Source: Trichostrongylus colubriformis
Taxonomy: Eukaryota; Nematoda; Chromadorea; Rhabditida; Trichostrongylidae
Direction of reading: 5' to 3'
Length of the DNA: 64,000 bases
NCBI GenBank assembly: GCA_963978905.1
Contig: OZ022256.1
Span: forward strand, 36,380,001 to 36,444,000
Numbering within the stretch: the stretch's first letter is position 1; every line of letters begins with the position of its first letter. Below are positions 11,880-24,358 of the stretch, in pieces. The notes beneath the pieces are model-generated. The model ran no database searches. It saw nothing but the letters and a program-made list of their open reading frames with translations, and was not told where the DNA came from. The translations under genes and the position numbers were made by a program.

Positions 11880-12140
11880 ACGATACGATATATAGTATAA
11901 TTCTGCTATCATGATCATTACTCTACACCTACCAATCAGTCCTTCCTCTGCAAGGTCAACCCTAGGAGACGGGCCAGGATAAGAAAGGCGGCTGGAGCTA
12001 AGAAGGTCGCCTCCGCCACACCTCAGGGGCGCTTTCATTGCGGGGGATTTCGCCGCAGACAGGCTTCCTGGACCCCTAGTTTTCGAGTGAAAGACATCTT
12101 TTAGGGATTCCCCTACCACCCACAATACCTTTATCACTGT
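11880..12140 (-). repeat. Dispersed repeat R2, copy 1
   Basis: The minus strand reads GGAATCCCTAAAAGATGTCT, TTTCACTCGAAAACTAGGGG and CTGCGGCGAAATC, matching 53400-53610. Any ORF here is unsupported. Confidence 0.6.
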
Positions 12141-13057
12141 CTTTAACCACCCTTACCACTGCCTTTGATTTTCATAATGCATTTATTTATGCTTTTCGAA
12201 CATTAATAAGCACGATATTTTGGAATAGTGGTCAATTCGATAGGTTTTATTGGAGTTTTTTTACTTATTTAAAAACACTATCTAGGTTTGAGGAGGACAC
12301 CCTACGACTTTTCATTACATCCCTCACGTATAAACAGCTATTGAAATTGAAATATCTACCTCCCTCATGAATCAGTAATGTGCTTTGTCCTTGTTTTCTT
12401 CCTTCACCGAGAGCCAGTCAGCCGTTCAATAGGCAACTTGTACAAGTGAGTACGCGACGTTAAATATCATGCTTGCTGCTGTGCAAGATAATCGGTTGTA
12501 AAGTCAATACAAATCTATTGCAGCACATGAATAAGACTATCAACAACGTGAAATGTTTTATACACACGCTTCCATGAACCTGTTTCTACTACCTGAACAA
12601 CAAGCAACTAATCGACAGTCTAGATGGCAAGAAACCTCGCAGAAAACTTATTGCCACTGGTAGGTTTCCAGTGAACGGCTCTCTATCGCTCCTGCTGAGG
12701 ACACCCTCATCGTTGTATAAACTGATTCCAGAGAACTCCCTTCGTAGGCATAACTAGGAGAAACTGTATAGTGTCTGAAAGATCAAATAGCCATTCGCGT
12801 TGTGCGACCTTACTGAACCGAGACCCTGATACGGAACTTTCTTTCCCGATTTGTTTGTATGGTATGTAGTCTACACCGGGGTTCGAACAAGAGCGTTGTG
12901 GAGGGTGAAGGGTAGGAAAGTTTTTAAGAGTGCAAACTTTCATGATTGGTGGTTATGATACGATACCCTCTTCATGACAGATGCTGTAGGTCTGAAGTTG
13001 AAAGATGTGTGTCTAAAGAAGTGTCGTCGACCGTAATCGTAGTGCTGATACCTAGGG
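12141..13057. other. Unassigned interval
   Basis: A 78-codon minus ORF at 12943-12707 has no recognisable domain. Nothing else is supported. Confidence 0.5.
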
Positions 13058-13612
13058 GGGTGTAGCCTTACGTCGAAACATCGCGTGGCCGCCGGCGGCT
13101 AATCCGGGTTGGTTTTTCGCGTGTAATTGCGTACAAGTCCTTTGAAGGTTGACGCTCGAGGTACTTATTTGCTGGTAATTGAGCGTTTTTGAGTGTTGTT
13201 TAGTTTATTGTTGTTTGTTGCCGTCTTCTAACTTTTCAATTTTTGTTGTTGAGTTTAGTTGTTTTAGACGTCCAAAGATCGAACTATCGTGAAGAGCGCA
13301 GGGGAAAAGGGAGACGAAGAGAACAGAGGGCATCTCAAAAAATCCCACTCAGATGGGCAACTTTTTATCGGATGCCCCCCCCCCCCCCTCCCCCCACCCC
13401 CCGTTGCGATAGCACCCTGAAACTCTACAGTCTGCATCGCTGCATCACGGTTCCCAGCTATCAAAACACAACATGCAACTTTTTTCAAAGGGCTACCACG
13501 GTGCCATAGTCTTGGGTTCTGAGCGGAATCCCAGCTGACAGCGGCAAGCCGTGCTTATGGCACCATAGGTGCGACATCGCGGAGCGACTTTTCGAGCTAC
13601 ACACCCGATACT
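13058..13612. mobile_element. GC-rich TIR element, copy 2
   Basis: GGGTGTAGCC...CGAAACATCGCG at the left and CGCGGAGCGACTTTTCGAGC then TACACACCC at the right. The interior holds a C14-T-C6-A-C6 tract (13375-13402). The apparent proline-rich ORF is this low-complexity tract. Confidence 0.5.
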
Positions 13613-14483
13613 TAGTCGTAAAAAGATGATTATCGATCGGCGGCGTTCTCCTGGGAGCCGGTCGATTGCCTGTGAAACCGCGAAAAATAGGCTCTCCTCA
13701 TCCTCCTCATACAGCCCTCCTTTAATAAAAAAAAGTCCCAGAAACCTCGGCACCTTCACCAGCTGTTTGACACTGGTCTGCTGGATAGTTAAAAAAACAC
13801 TACAGCAAAACAGACACCGATAAGTCTTTTTATGCTTTACTCTTGTCACATCTATATGAAGCACCCGGGGCAAAGGTGTATTATAACATTAGCGTAACCG
13901 TAAGGAAATGAAAGGAAACAATTCTAAAACGAGCTATCAATAATGTCAGATCAACGAGCTACGCTCCGCTAACAGATTAACGCGGGCTTCAAGTACATTA
14001 TAGACGCGTAGCTGTAAAAAGGGGAGCCTCGTCTGCCTTTTCTAGTTTTCTTATTTGGAGCACTGATGAGCATCTGAGCTTTGACTAGTAAATAGACCTT
14101 GAATCTTCTCTATGATAGCGACCACATTCAAAACTGGCAACATTCCGAGAACAATTCGGTGAATTCTACTTCCGTTTCGCCATTCTGAACACGTTCCGTT
14201 GCTGTTCGGAATTTCTTTCGTTTCCGTTCCGAGAAAAACTTTCCAAGGCCCTGAAAGTGGTAAAATTAACGCTCAACCGCAAACAAGTGATTGAGGACAA
14301 CGGCAGCAAAGAAAATGTCTTGGTGCGGCAGGCTTCAGAAGCGAAAACGGTAACGCATGATAGCCGCTGTATGTGAAATACACATATAAATGTAATTGGC
14401 GTCGATTTATGTGAAATATGCTTCGAGTGGATGTGTCGCGGGTGAAGGAATCTGCGCGGAAAAATGAGCTTCTCCATTACCCA
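13613..14483. other. Unassigned interval
   Basis: No recognisable gene or repeat. ORFs at 13493-13873 overlap the end of a GC-rich TIR element. Confidence 0.5.
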
Positions 14484-16184
14484 TCCTACTATATATAATC
14501 CGCTAAGTATGTCTGTCTGTCCGTGTGTGTGTGTGTCTGTCTGTCTGTCTGTCACGAAATTCATATCTCGCGTCGCAGCAAAGCTGGGACCTTGATTTTT
14601 GCAAGTGATGTTGGGGATGGCAAGGGGACACCAATGGTGAGGGACCGGTTCTGATAACAACTGATAAGGGCTGATAAGGAGCCCTGAAAGAAAATGTTGC
14701 TAAATTCGTTTCGCCTTTCGGGATGATCCCAGAGCGCCCATATTCATAGGTGTTTTGAGGGTTGGGACGGGGACATTAATGGAGGGTGGTCCAGCATGAT
14801 AACGGTTGATAAGATTCGATAAGGAGCGTAAAAAGGCCAGAGTCGTTGAATCCGTTTCGCCTTTCGGGTTGATTCTAGAGTCCCGACACTCAAAGGTATT
14901 TTGAGGAGTGGGACGAGGACATTAATGGTGGGTGATCCAACTTGATAACGGTTGATAAGATTTGATAAGGAGCATGAGAAGGCAAATGTCGTCAAATTTG
15001 TGTCGCCTTTCGCGTTGATCCAAGAGCGCTGACAGTTATGGGTGTTTAGCAGAGTGGGATGGGGACATTAATGGTGGGTGATCCAGCTTGATAACGGTTG
15101 ATAAGATTTGATAAGGAGCATGAGAAGGCAAATGTCGTCAAATTCGTTTCGCCTTTCGCGTTGGTTCAAGAGTGCTGACACTCATAACTGTTCAGCAGGG
15201 TGGGACGGGCACATCAATGGTGGGTGATCCAAACTGATAATAGTTGATAAGATTCGATAAGGAGCGTGAGACGGGAAATGTCACCAAGGCCGGTTCGCTT
15301 TTGCGGCTAACAGTGAAATGTTGAAATTCGCAGGTATTGTAGGGTACGGGGAGCTCAATGGTGTTGTTGGTTACACGGGCCTCAGTGAAACTGATAACGG
15401 CTTACATTGGCTGATAAGAACCGTCAGGAATTGAAAGGGATGAAATCCTTCACATCGCTTGCTGCTACTGCTACATATGCGACCCTTTACAAACGCGTCT
15501 GATGCTTACTGTCATTGGGTTAACATATTCTGTTTATGTTCAGATATCACTGGCCGATGTATCGACCGCTGAACTACCTAGTGTTCCAGTAAATGGTGCA
15601 TTTCTCTTGATACTGCGATCTATATTGATAATCATGATACAACCTACATTTGTGATAGCAAAGCAAGCGATTCACTCGGAATCATTTTATAATGCGATAC
15701 TGGCAGCAATCTTGAGTATCGACCGCTATACAATGCAAAATTCCAAATAGTGAGGCGTGTTTACGAAAACGAAAAACATCGAAAATCGGGATATAGATCT
15801 GCCATCAATGTATAGGAATTAGATGCTCAGCAGGTGAATAAATTGTTACCAATCGATGCGATCGAATACAATTTATCGATCTCTAAACTATCCGAATTCC
15901 CCAGTATGACCTGAACCAGTTGGCTGGCGCACACTACTGCGCGCGATTCATGTTGGCAACGTGCAAAATGAGTCCAATGCAAAGCGACTAAAGTATCATA
16001 GCACCAGAATGCCTTATTTTTATCACGCCATCTTCTCTGCTTTTTTCCAATTCAATAGCTCAGCTGAAAGCAGAGTCAAGGAAATTTCCGCTCAATTCCA
16101 TACACAACCGTGTTCGTGCCGACCAAACCTATTTTGCACAACATCGCCATGAATCGCGCGCAGTAGTGTGCGCCCGCCAACTGG
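14484..16184 (+). mobile_element. Helitron-like non-autonomous element, copy B (complete)
   Basis: It has the same termini as copy A: A|TCCTACTATATATAATC at 14484 and CAACTGG|T ending at 16184, with the same 3' hairpin at about 16157-16174. It carries four or more 147-bp tandem units (phase points near 14722, 14868, 15015 and 15161), then the shared middle section with GTGATAGCAAAGCAAGCGAT and the 3' inverted-repeat end. It is 1701 bp and differs from copy A mainly in unit number. Confidence 0.72.
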
Positions 16185-16189
16185 TATAT

Positions 16190-16433
16190 TTATGTTGTAC
16201 TTGCTAAATTAAGGCCACATGCAATATTTTACGCGGGACTTTTCAAATTGGACAGATATACAGCTCCTCAAAGTAGTGGCCGAGGGGCCAAGTGAGTGCC
16301 CTGTGCCGTCGTCCGCCGTGGTTGGGATGGAGAGTGAAACTGTTTACGTAATTTTCCATTCTCACTATGCGTCTCGTCTCTCTCTGCGGACAATGGGCGG
16401 CCACTTACTCGGAGGCCCCGTCCCCTCAGCCAC
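16190..16433 (+). repeat. Half copy of the palindromic element family
   Basis: It matches one arm and the centre of 16434-16870 (TTTATGTTGTACTTGCTAA, GTCGTCCGCCGTGG, GGAGGCCCCGTCC) and begins right after Helitron-like copy B ends. Confidence 0.5.
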
Positions 16434-16870
16434 TCTCTTTAAAAGAATCGTCCACGGAGTTCTTCGGTTTCCCATATATTTATGTTGTATTCGCCTAATG
16501 TGGGCCGCATGCAAAGTTTCACGCGAAAAATATAAATCCGGCCAAGATACAGCACCACAAAGTCTCGGCCAGGTGGGCGGAGCCCCAGAGCAAGTACCCA
16601 CCCCGTCGTCCGCTGCAGTCAGAGACGTAATGTAGGAGCAGAAAATTACGAGAGCAGTCCCCCTCTCCGTTCTCAACCGCAGCGGACGACAGGACGGTGC
16701 TTTTAGTCGGAGGCCCCGCCCAACCGGCCGAGAACTTGGGGAGCTGTATCTTTGCCGAATTCTCACTTTTTCGCGTGAAACTTTGCATGCGGCCCCTCTT
16801 AAGCAATTGCAATATAAACCTGTGGGTAACAAAGAAACTCATTTTTCCGTGGATGATTCCTTTGAGGGTT
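16434..16870. mobile_element. Palindromic element, copy 1
   Basis: Arms include GTCCACGGA..., GCATGCAAAGTTTCACGCGA and GGTGGGCGGAGCCCC, and mirror each other around about 16650. A half copy precedes it (16190-16430) and another right end follows (16920-17060), so the region is a cluster of nested or tandem copies. Confidence 0.65.
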
Positions 16871-17060
16871 TCCTGGATTCCTGATTCCTGATGATTGGAT
16901 GATTCCTGATTAGGGATTCCTGATTCCTTCCTTTAAGTGGTTGTACCTTTGTCGGACTCTCACTTTTTTGCTTGAAATTTTGCCCTTATTCAGCAAATAC
17001 AACATGAATATATGGGTAACAGATAGACTTATATTTCTGTGCACGATTACTTCAACCTGG
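16871..17060 (+). repeat. Short GATTCCTGATT tandem tract and a further palindromic-element end
   Basis: Five or so degenerate GATTCCTGATT units lie at 16869-16929. The right-end sequence of the family (CACTTTTTTGCTTGAAATTT, TATGGGTAACAGATAG) follows. Confidence 0.5.
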
Positions 17061-18902
17061 GTCTCCTAGCAGCCTTTCACCGTAGTTTTGGACCTCTGTA
17101 CCTAAAGGCTGCTATGCGCAGAGTATTTGAGACGCTCGCCTTCCTCCAAATCTCTACAGAAAAATTGGAAAATGGATAGCTTCCAGGTAGAATAGATACT
17201 TTGATCAATGCATATCCTTATTGTAACATGATCTTACTCTTTTGCTCTCCTTACCCACTTCCATACGCGGCAGTTGAAAATGTAACCCAAACCCAGACAT
17301 AACCCTCGAAGGGTGTGTGCCATCAGGACAGAATATTCGCGTTGCGGCGTCCTGCATGAGACACAATGGTGCGAGCTGTGCGCACTGTATTTAACGGGTC
17401 CTAAAGCGGTGACGGTGCTCTACGCTTTATTTCAGACGTAATCCTTCCGAACTCATCAACTGCGGCGCCTCTATTTCGCACCATCTCGTCGCGCGTCACG
17501 CGGCCATGCTGATTTTCTGTCTTAATGACACACTACCAACTCTCGAATACCATAAGGTTCAAACCTTTCAGTGAGTGTTCCCACGAAAGGTGTTTTCGTG
17601 AGATTCTTGGGCATAGACTTCTGTACTGAACGTATCTCTCACCTTGTACATTTTCATTGTTCCGACAACATTCGCCATTCTTCCCAATACACTTATGAGT
17701 ACCATGGTGAGAGAATTTGCTTCAAAAAGTGGCGCTTCGTCTCCCTTAGTGCTATTTGTTATCAGACCTTAACGAGACCCTATTTACAATAACACAGCTT
17801 TTTATAAATTCGCGTAATGGTTCTTTGATGTTTAGATTGAATATTTACACCACAATCAACCATGAGGGTACATTTAAATCCTACTTTGCAATTACTCACT
17901 AATGCTTTCACCGCGCTTTTCACTGCCTGATTGCATTAGCGAAATTTCTCTTCAAGACAGAAGCCATTACGACTGCGGGGCTCCGGGAATTTGCCGCTGA
18001 TGATGAAGCTTGCCCTAAGGGTGTATGTTATAGTAGCCAGTCGGCAGAAAAATCCCCAAAAACCATCAAGAAGGCATTTATTGGATTTGCACGTGTCTAG
18101 CTCTTCGGAAGGGAGTCAGCGCACGAAACTGTGCTTGCCAAAGATCAAAAGCTCTTGAAAACTTATTCTTTCCAAAAGAGATCGAAGGGCAGTTTAGCAT
18201 GTCTGCCCTGGATTGGGCACACCTGCGCTACAAATACAGGAGAAGGCATAATGCCATGCCGCAGTTCACCTAAGTGGAAGGCATTTGCAGCAGTATAGAA
18301 GTGAGCGCTGTTCTGTTCTCCTGCATGGAAGAAGGGGGAGCGTTCTGAACAAGTTCTACGAGTATGTCATGGGACAACGCAGTGTTAGCGCCAGCGCCGT
18401 AAATTTGGGCTATGCTTTTAATTCGGGTAATGGGGACATCATGAGTACTGGGTTACTATTACTTGGTACAAAGGGCTTGCGCTTCCCGGCGTAAATAAGA
18501 TGCGCCTCTCTCTGAGGCCGGGTGAAGCGGCCTCAGAGAAGTTAAGCTTCAGCGATAGGCTTAAAATATTAGCCAAGGATCTTTATGCAATTATTTGAGC
18601 ACTTGACTGCTAGAAACACGTTGTGCCCCTGGTCTCAACAATGGTTGGATGCACTGGTCTGATGTATGTTCATTTCAGATAGCAAAGAAATTTACGCATT
18701 GTCAGGATGGATAATGAGGCCTGAATTACGGTTTCATTCAGCTGGGGTGTTTCAAGGGACTGTGGAGACACTATTAGGCAGAGCTCGTACCTCTGATTGG
18801 TGAGCAACACTAGATCATCAATCACAGGCGAGCAAATCTCGTTTCGCCCACTACACTATCAATACGTCTTCAGAATCATAATCTGTAGTGAAGTCATATT
18901 AC
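17061..18902. other. Unassigned interval below the orphan exon
   Basis: This interval was searched for further minus-strand exons of the 18903-19028 gene without success. No repeat family is recognised. Confidence 0.45.
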
Positions 18903-19028
18903 CAATTTCCTCGAATCGCTTCTGTATTGTGGCCTCGATGACGTTCTTGTCCAGCATGGCTTTGAGCAAAAGAAGACCAACTCCGAAGAAGTTCAGAATC
19001 AGTCCATAGATGATCAACTCTACGTATC
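18903..19028 (-). CDS. Orphan exon of an unrecognised membrane protein
   Basis: The minus strand shows an acceptor AACCTTTTTCAG just above 19028 and a donor (GTAATA) just below 18903, enclosing 126 bases. Read in phase 2-in, 1-out it gives 41 clean codons. The first half is strongly hydrophobic (for example GLILNFFGVGLLLL) and the second half is charged, like a membrane helix followed by a cytoplasmic segment. I do not recognise the family and found no convincing partner exons nearby. It may be a remnant of a broken gene or one exon of a gene with very long introns. Confidence 0.45.
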
Positions 19029-19214
19029 CTGAAAAAGGTTTAAATTGTGTCTGAATGTAGCGAGCTTTGTGATGTTTCGTTAAAATTCTTGCTTTACTAA
19101 ATAGAGGGAATTGTCTAGTAAGAGGGGTACGCCACTAGAACAAAAAATTCACGTGACCTCGTGTGATGCTCGACATGGTGCCTGCGATCTAGAGACGCCA
19201 TATTTAGCCTAAAG

Positions 19215-19720
19215 GTACAAGGATTATCGTGAGTGGGTTGAAGCGCTAAATTACGAAGTTAGAGGTGCTGGGGAATACGCTGTTAAAGAAAGATCTGAAA
19301 GTATCACAAAAAAGGGGAAATAAGGCATCCTGAAATCTGGCCTTGGACGTATTTACCACGTGAAAACGAACCTTCAAATCAGTTCCCGCTGGATGGTATC
19401 ATAGAGAACTCTGGGATATCACCCGTTTGCTCATGTCCGTCTGCTTTTTCATCGGGATCTCTTCCTTATCTTATCTTCCTTATCACACAAATGAAGCCTC
19501 GTTTGCCACGTTGTTGCCGTCATTGCCGCCGTCATTGCAACAATCACGTCCGGGGTGAGCTGCTGGGTGGAGTCGCGCTTGCTTCTTTGGATTTGCACGC
19601 TCCAAGAACTGACACCCACACCTTGGTCAGGTACGGCCTACTGACTATGGGTCGAACTATCTGACCACGGCAGGAGCTGTAATACCCCAATCATCCTGGA
19701 ATGTGCCTTTAATCCTTAAA
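19215..19720 (+). repeat. Dispersed repeat R1, copy 1
   Basis: It is collinear with 21055-21500: TTAGAGGTGCT, CGTGAAAACGA, ATCTTATCTT and GCCACGTTG appear in the same order. Its 3' part (19490-19715) also matches 7625-7865 in inverse orientation. No coding function seen. Confidence 0.6.
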
Positions 19721-21054
19721 TAAGGCTTAGGACACGGCAGTCGCTTCGGCACTCATCTACATACGGCGCCTCTCCCTCGCGCCGCACGTCGCGTCCTCGT
19801 CAAAATGCAAATAGGAAAAACCTCAGAAAAGCTTGTGAGTTTGTAGTGACTATGAAACTTTGAGTGAAGTTTTGCTCACACACCGGGTTTCCGTCGATTG
19901 TGCTTGAACACGGCCCATCGCTCCTTCCACGTCATATTATCACCTTTCCTTCGTCGCATCCGTGTTTGTGCACGACCCATGCTTGAGACCGGCCGCCGAA
20001 AACTTAAAAAAGTTTCCATAAAAATATTTTTGATGCGTTTCCGACACAAAGAAGAAAGAGCGGGAAAATGTCAATATGACGGTGTAGGAGGGGTCTATTG
20101 AGGGAGCATAACCCACAGAGTTATGCCTACATCACTCACTGTTACTTGCTGTTTGTATAATTATGTGTATAAGAAAAATGGAAATTGATCTGGGAAAAAA
20201 TAAGTTACTCCTACAAGTCGTGACTTAAGCAGTGTGATTTAGTATTTTTAAAGATCGAAGTGAAAAGGACAAAGAAGCCATGATTTGCATAGAAACGTTC
20301 TGTACCTTATCTGCAGCTACGTCCCTGCCCACCGCGTTCTGTTCTCGGGCAGGCTTAACAACGCAAAAACGAGACATGTTCAAAAAATGGTTCAAAGGTT
20401 TTATCGTGCTTGCTATTAATATTTTTAGGAGAAGCAGTTGAAATACACAGATTCACCAATCTGCTAGGTACGAATTCAAGTCTGTCATCAACTGCATCGT
20501 TTAGTACCTTGTATTTTGATGTTTTGACGACACATTCTACGATAACGTGGGTGGGACACTCCCATCATTGTAGATTGATGCAGGGCCAAGCACTAAGTTG
20601 AGATATCCCCAAAGTCATAGATTCGCAGAAGGGTCATATTTTTCGGAAATCTTCCCTAAGACCATGCTTGATCCTAAAAGGGACAGCCTTCCATCACAAA
20701 GGGTGACACGACAAATGCAACAGGCTCACAAAGGGAACAGCAAGGCACTTGGGAAGCGCACCGGCGTATGTAACGCGGTGTTCTGACCTGAGGCCAGCGG
20801 TGATCTGACCTTTGGAAAATGTGAATACTGTTTCGTTTTCTGTGCTGCTCCGTGCTGCGAATGTGCCTTTGAAAGATCACTAAACCTTTGAAGAAAATCA
20901 GTATTCCTATGTCGTCAGTACAAGAGACCGGCTTCAAGTACTCCTAGTACTCTCTACTCTCTACTACCGAAAAATCGCTTCACGCGACCGATCCGCTTGG
21001 TCGAAATTTTGCAGAATGAGGAACTGCGGAATTTTAAAAGGCACTTCCCGCGAT
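19721..21054. other. Unassigned interval between R1 copies
   Basis: The minus strand at about 20610-20430 has a short coding-looking stretch (VIVECVVKTSKYKVLNDAV) without clear splice sites. It could be an exon or chance. Nothing else is supported. Confidence 0.3.
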
Positions 21055-21500
21055 TACATTGAATGGGTTTAAGTGCTGGATCATGTAATTAGAGGTGCTA
21101 GAGAGTACATCGAGAGAGGAAAATTCGAAAGAAGCCCCCGAAAATGGCAAAAATGAGGCCTCCTGACATCTGTCCTTGTCCGAGATTACCTCGTGAAAAC
21201 GAGCCATTGAATCAGTTACCGTTGGAATGAGGAACATTGAGATATTACTTGTTTTCCCAAGTAAACGTTTCATTAATTGGAATCCCTTTTTTATCTTATC
21301 TTATCGCAGAATCACAGGTCCACGTTTATGCCACGTTGGAAAAAGCTTCGTCCATTGCCAGGTGTGGTCGCAGTTGATGGGCGGGGTCGCAGTCGCTTCC
21401 CGCTGGCTTGGCGCTACCAGAAGGTCTCGTGGCGCCGCTCAAAGGGTACAGCCTCGACAGTTACCCGGGGGTCTATCGGCTGCGGCAGGGTGAATAACTG
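21055..21500 (+). repeat. Dispersed repeat R1, copy 2
   Basis: Collinear with 19215-19720 but more diverged at the 3' end. The ORFs starting at 21227 and 21277 fall inside it. Confidence 0.55.
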
Positions 21501-22721
21501 GTGCGATTATCGCGGAAAGTGCCTTCAACGAATATCATTCGAAAAAGCACTGGATAGAAAGCAAAGAAAGTGTTTATGAGTTGCAAAATCTACTGCTGTA
21601 GGCTTCTATTGCTTCCACGTTTTTCGTATACATATACTAGAAAATCAAATTTCCGCCGACATTTTTTGTACCAATACGACCTACATAGTCAAATCCTTTA
21701 TCCAAAATCGCCAACTTCTGCTGTGTTATTCTGTTGTGTTATGATAGCCGAAACCTTACAGGTTACCCTTGTGATAATATTTTTCATTAAGGAGCAATTA
21801 CATAAGGACGTTTCCGATCTCCAGAACCCACTGAAAGGGAAGAGCTGCCGATTACTTGAGCTAGTGCATAAGTATTGAAGATGAGGCAGAGATAGTCATG
21901 AGAAGTAGTTCATAATTGATCTCCGTCCTTCGGTATAATTAACAAGTGATGAGTTTATGAATCACCACCAACGTTGCCTTTTATCCTGCAATCTAAAGAT
22001 AACTCTTCACACGGAACTTCTAGGATTTCCGCGTGAATAGTGGAACACCTCTAAGGCGCTTTGTGACGTGGTCCAATTGGTTGACTTCCTTGTTACATTT
22101 TGATTGGATAGCTGAATGAGCAGCCGGCATTCTGATGGCGGCAGATTTTCTTGGGCGAGATATTATTAACTTTTTTTATTGGTCCCGTTGAGGTCACATG
22201 CGCAAGAGCAGAAGCGAAGAGATCATACTTTGCCTTGTATTCTAGGCCGAGTAGTAGCGACGTCATTCATTTCCTTGCCTTGGACTTGTTTGTTTGCTTG
22301 TAATTTGCTTACTCTAGACTGGTTGCTAGCAACAGGGTTCCTTGGTAGCACTTTCAGTGGAGGACTATTTTGCATTTTCAACGGGCAAAGCTTTGCTTTC
22401 TGAATAGGAAGTTTGGCAATGCACAATTTGCCATGTGCTGACGCTGAAGCACCTCATTAAACTCAGTGACAACGTCCAAAATTTCAACCACTCAGCTGTT
22501 GCGGGGACTCGTCCTCCTTCAATGACTCAATGAAATTTGAGCCGATTTTGTGATTAAGAAATCAAACCATTATTTCGTCGTAAGAGAAAGTGAACTTATC
22601 GCACGTCAACTATATTACTGCATAAGAATTGTCGTAAAGGCGCTCTTCAGCTCAACATAAGACAGGGCCGCTTCAAAATTTGGTGAACTGGGTGTAGCAC
22701 CGACACTGTCATGGGGTAATA
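21501..22721. other. Unassigned interval
   Basis: The 102-codon plus ORF at 21570-21878 has no recognisable domain and no splice or start context. No repeat recognised. Confidence 0.45.
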
Positions 22722-23572
22722 TTAGGTTGGAACATAATTTCTGTCACACAATGACAAAAAATTTCAAATTTATTTTTCTTTATTTGTGTCTAACTTCAAT
22801 CAACAAAATATGCACCATTATGATCAACAATATATTGCCAACGAATAGGGAGATTATAGATGCCTTGCTTATAGAAGTCTGGAGATTTCTGGTCGAAGAA
22901 AGTCTGGAGGCCGATTTTGAGATCATCGTCATCTTTGAACTGCCGTCCATCGAGGAAGTGGCTCAGAGATCGGAATAGGTGGTAGTCAGTTGGGGCCATG
23001 TCCGGAGATTACGGTGGACGGGGGAGCTTCGTTTAACCAAGGTCCTGGATCCTTTGACACGCCAACTTTGCCACATGTGGGTGAGCGTTATCGTGGAGGA
23101 AGAGGTCTTGGTCCATTTTTCCGGTAAGTTTTGCCGCTCCGGTGTCCAATTCCTGCAGTAGAGATCTGCAGTGGCTGTCGTGTTGGATGGTAACAGTTTC
23201 CTATTTTTTTGAAAATTTTCAAAAAAAAAGTTTTTTTCTCAATGCAATTTTTTGAAATTTTTCCTGTTCCAATTTGAGCCGATCGAGCCATCGGGCTGCC
23301 GCCATATGAGAGACAGTACCTGGGTCCATCGACTGGTTAATTTTGTTAGTGGCCTCGCATGCTGAGGAACCGAGGCGGTGTTCGTGAATTTCGCACCTTT
23401 CGCGAAATTGCCGTAAATTCACTGCTAGTTGAAGCCGTAGAGAATATGAATGTGCTATTCAGAAGCCCTTTTCAGACGCTTCATATACCCCCCACTACCA
23501 AATGCTCCCGAAGCTTCCACAGTTTTCCCCAAGGAAAACAAAAAGTGTGACAGAAATTATGTTCCAACCTAA
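22722..23572 (-). mobile_element. Mariner relic of a second family (Hsmar1/bandit-like C terminus)
   Basis: Ends are TTAGGTTGGAACATAATTTC and its inverse, flanked by TA on both sides, 851 bp. On the minus strand 22999-22796 encodes the mariner C-terminal part (APTDYHLFRSLSHFL ... WQYIVDHNG), resembling the cecropia-type elements that include Hsmar1 and hookworm bandit. That comparison is from memory of the family, not an alignment. An N-terminal remnant lies at about 23420-23220. The centre of the gene is lost. Confidence 0.83.
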
Positions 23573-23883
23573 TAGTAAGCTGTGGATACGTGTGACGAAA
23601 ACAAAATGAAATATAAAAAAGAGATAAAAATTATGATAGTCAGCTGCTGTCGTTAAACTTTCGAATATGTAAGTAGACCAGTCAGTAAGACTATCTGACC
23701 CTCTTTAGAGTAGTGCAGGCTCTCTGAATACGCAGACCTGAGGCAGTAAGCGTCATATGGCTCAAAACATCTGGGTCAACCAAAAATAGATCATCACTGC
23801 CCAAAATTCCATATTCTCTCAATAGACCTTTCCAGCTTTGGTAAATGGCACTATTATAAGTATGCGCCATATGCTTGAAAAAA

Positions 23884-24358
23884 CCCTTACTTGAAGGAGT
23901 TGTCCACGGGAAAATGCGTTTTTGTGTTACCCACATGTTCGCGTTGTATTTGCTTAATGTGGGCCTCATGCAAAGTTTCACGCGAAAAAATGTGAATCCG
24001 GCTAAGACACAGCACCAAAAGTACGTCCGGGTGGGCGGGCCTTCCGTGTAAAAGCCTGGTCCCGTCGTTTGCCGCTGTTGGGAACGGAGAGTGGGACTGT
24101 GTACGTAACTTTCTGTTCCTACAGTACGTTTCCGACCACAGCGGACGACAGGACGAGGGTTTTACTCGAAGGCTCCGCCCACCCGGACGTACTTCGTTGT
24201 GCGGTATCTCACCCACATTCACATTTTTTTCGCGTGAAATTTTGCATGAGGCCCACATTAAGCAGTACAACATAAACATATGTTGCATTTGTCTAATGTG
24301 AACACACACGTCTAATGGGAACACAGAAACTCATTTTTCCGTGGACGATTCCTTTGAG
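23884..24358. mobile_element. Palindromic element, copy 2
   Basis: It is the same family as 16434-16870, with TGAAGGAGTTGTCCACGGG at one end and CCGTGGACGATTCCTTTGAG at the other. The arms share CAAAGTTTCACGCGAAAAA and TCCGGGTGGGCGG. The long ORFs on both strands of this element are by-products of the palindrome. Confidence 0.68.

Noticed and set aside
13243..13509. Proline-rich protein at 13243
   Set aside because: The proline run is the C-rich homopolymer tract inside a GC-rich TIR element.
16219..16842. ORFs of 107-155 codons around 16.2-16.8 kb
   Set aside because: They occur on both strands of a palindromic element and mirror those at 23.9-24.3 kb.
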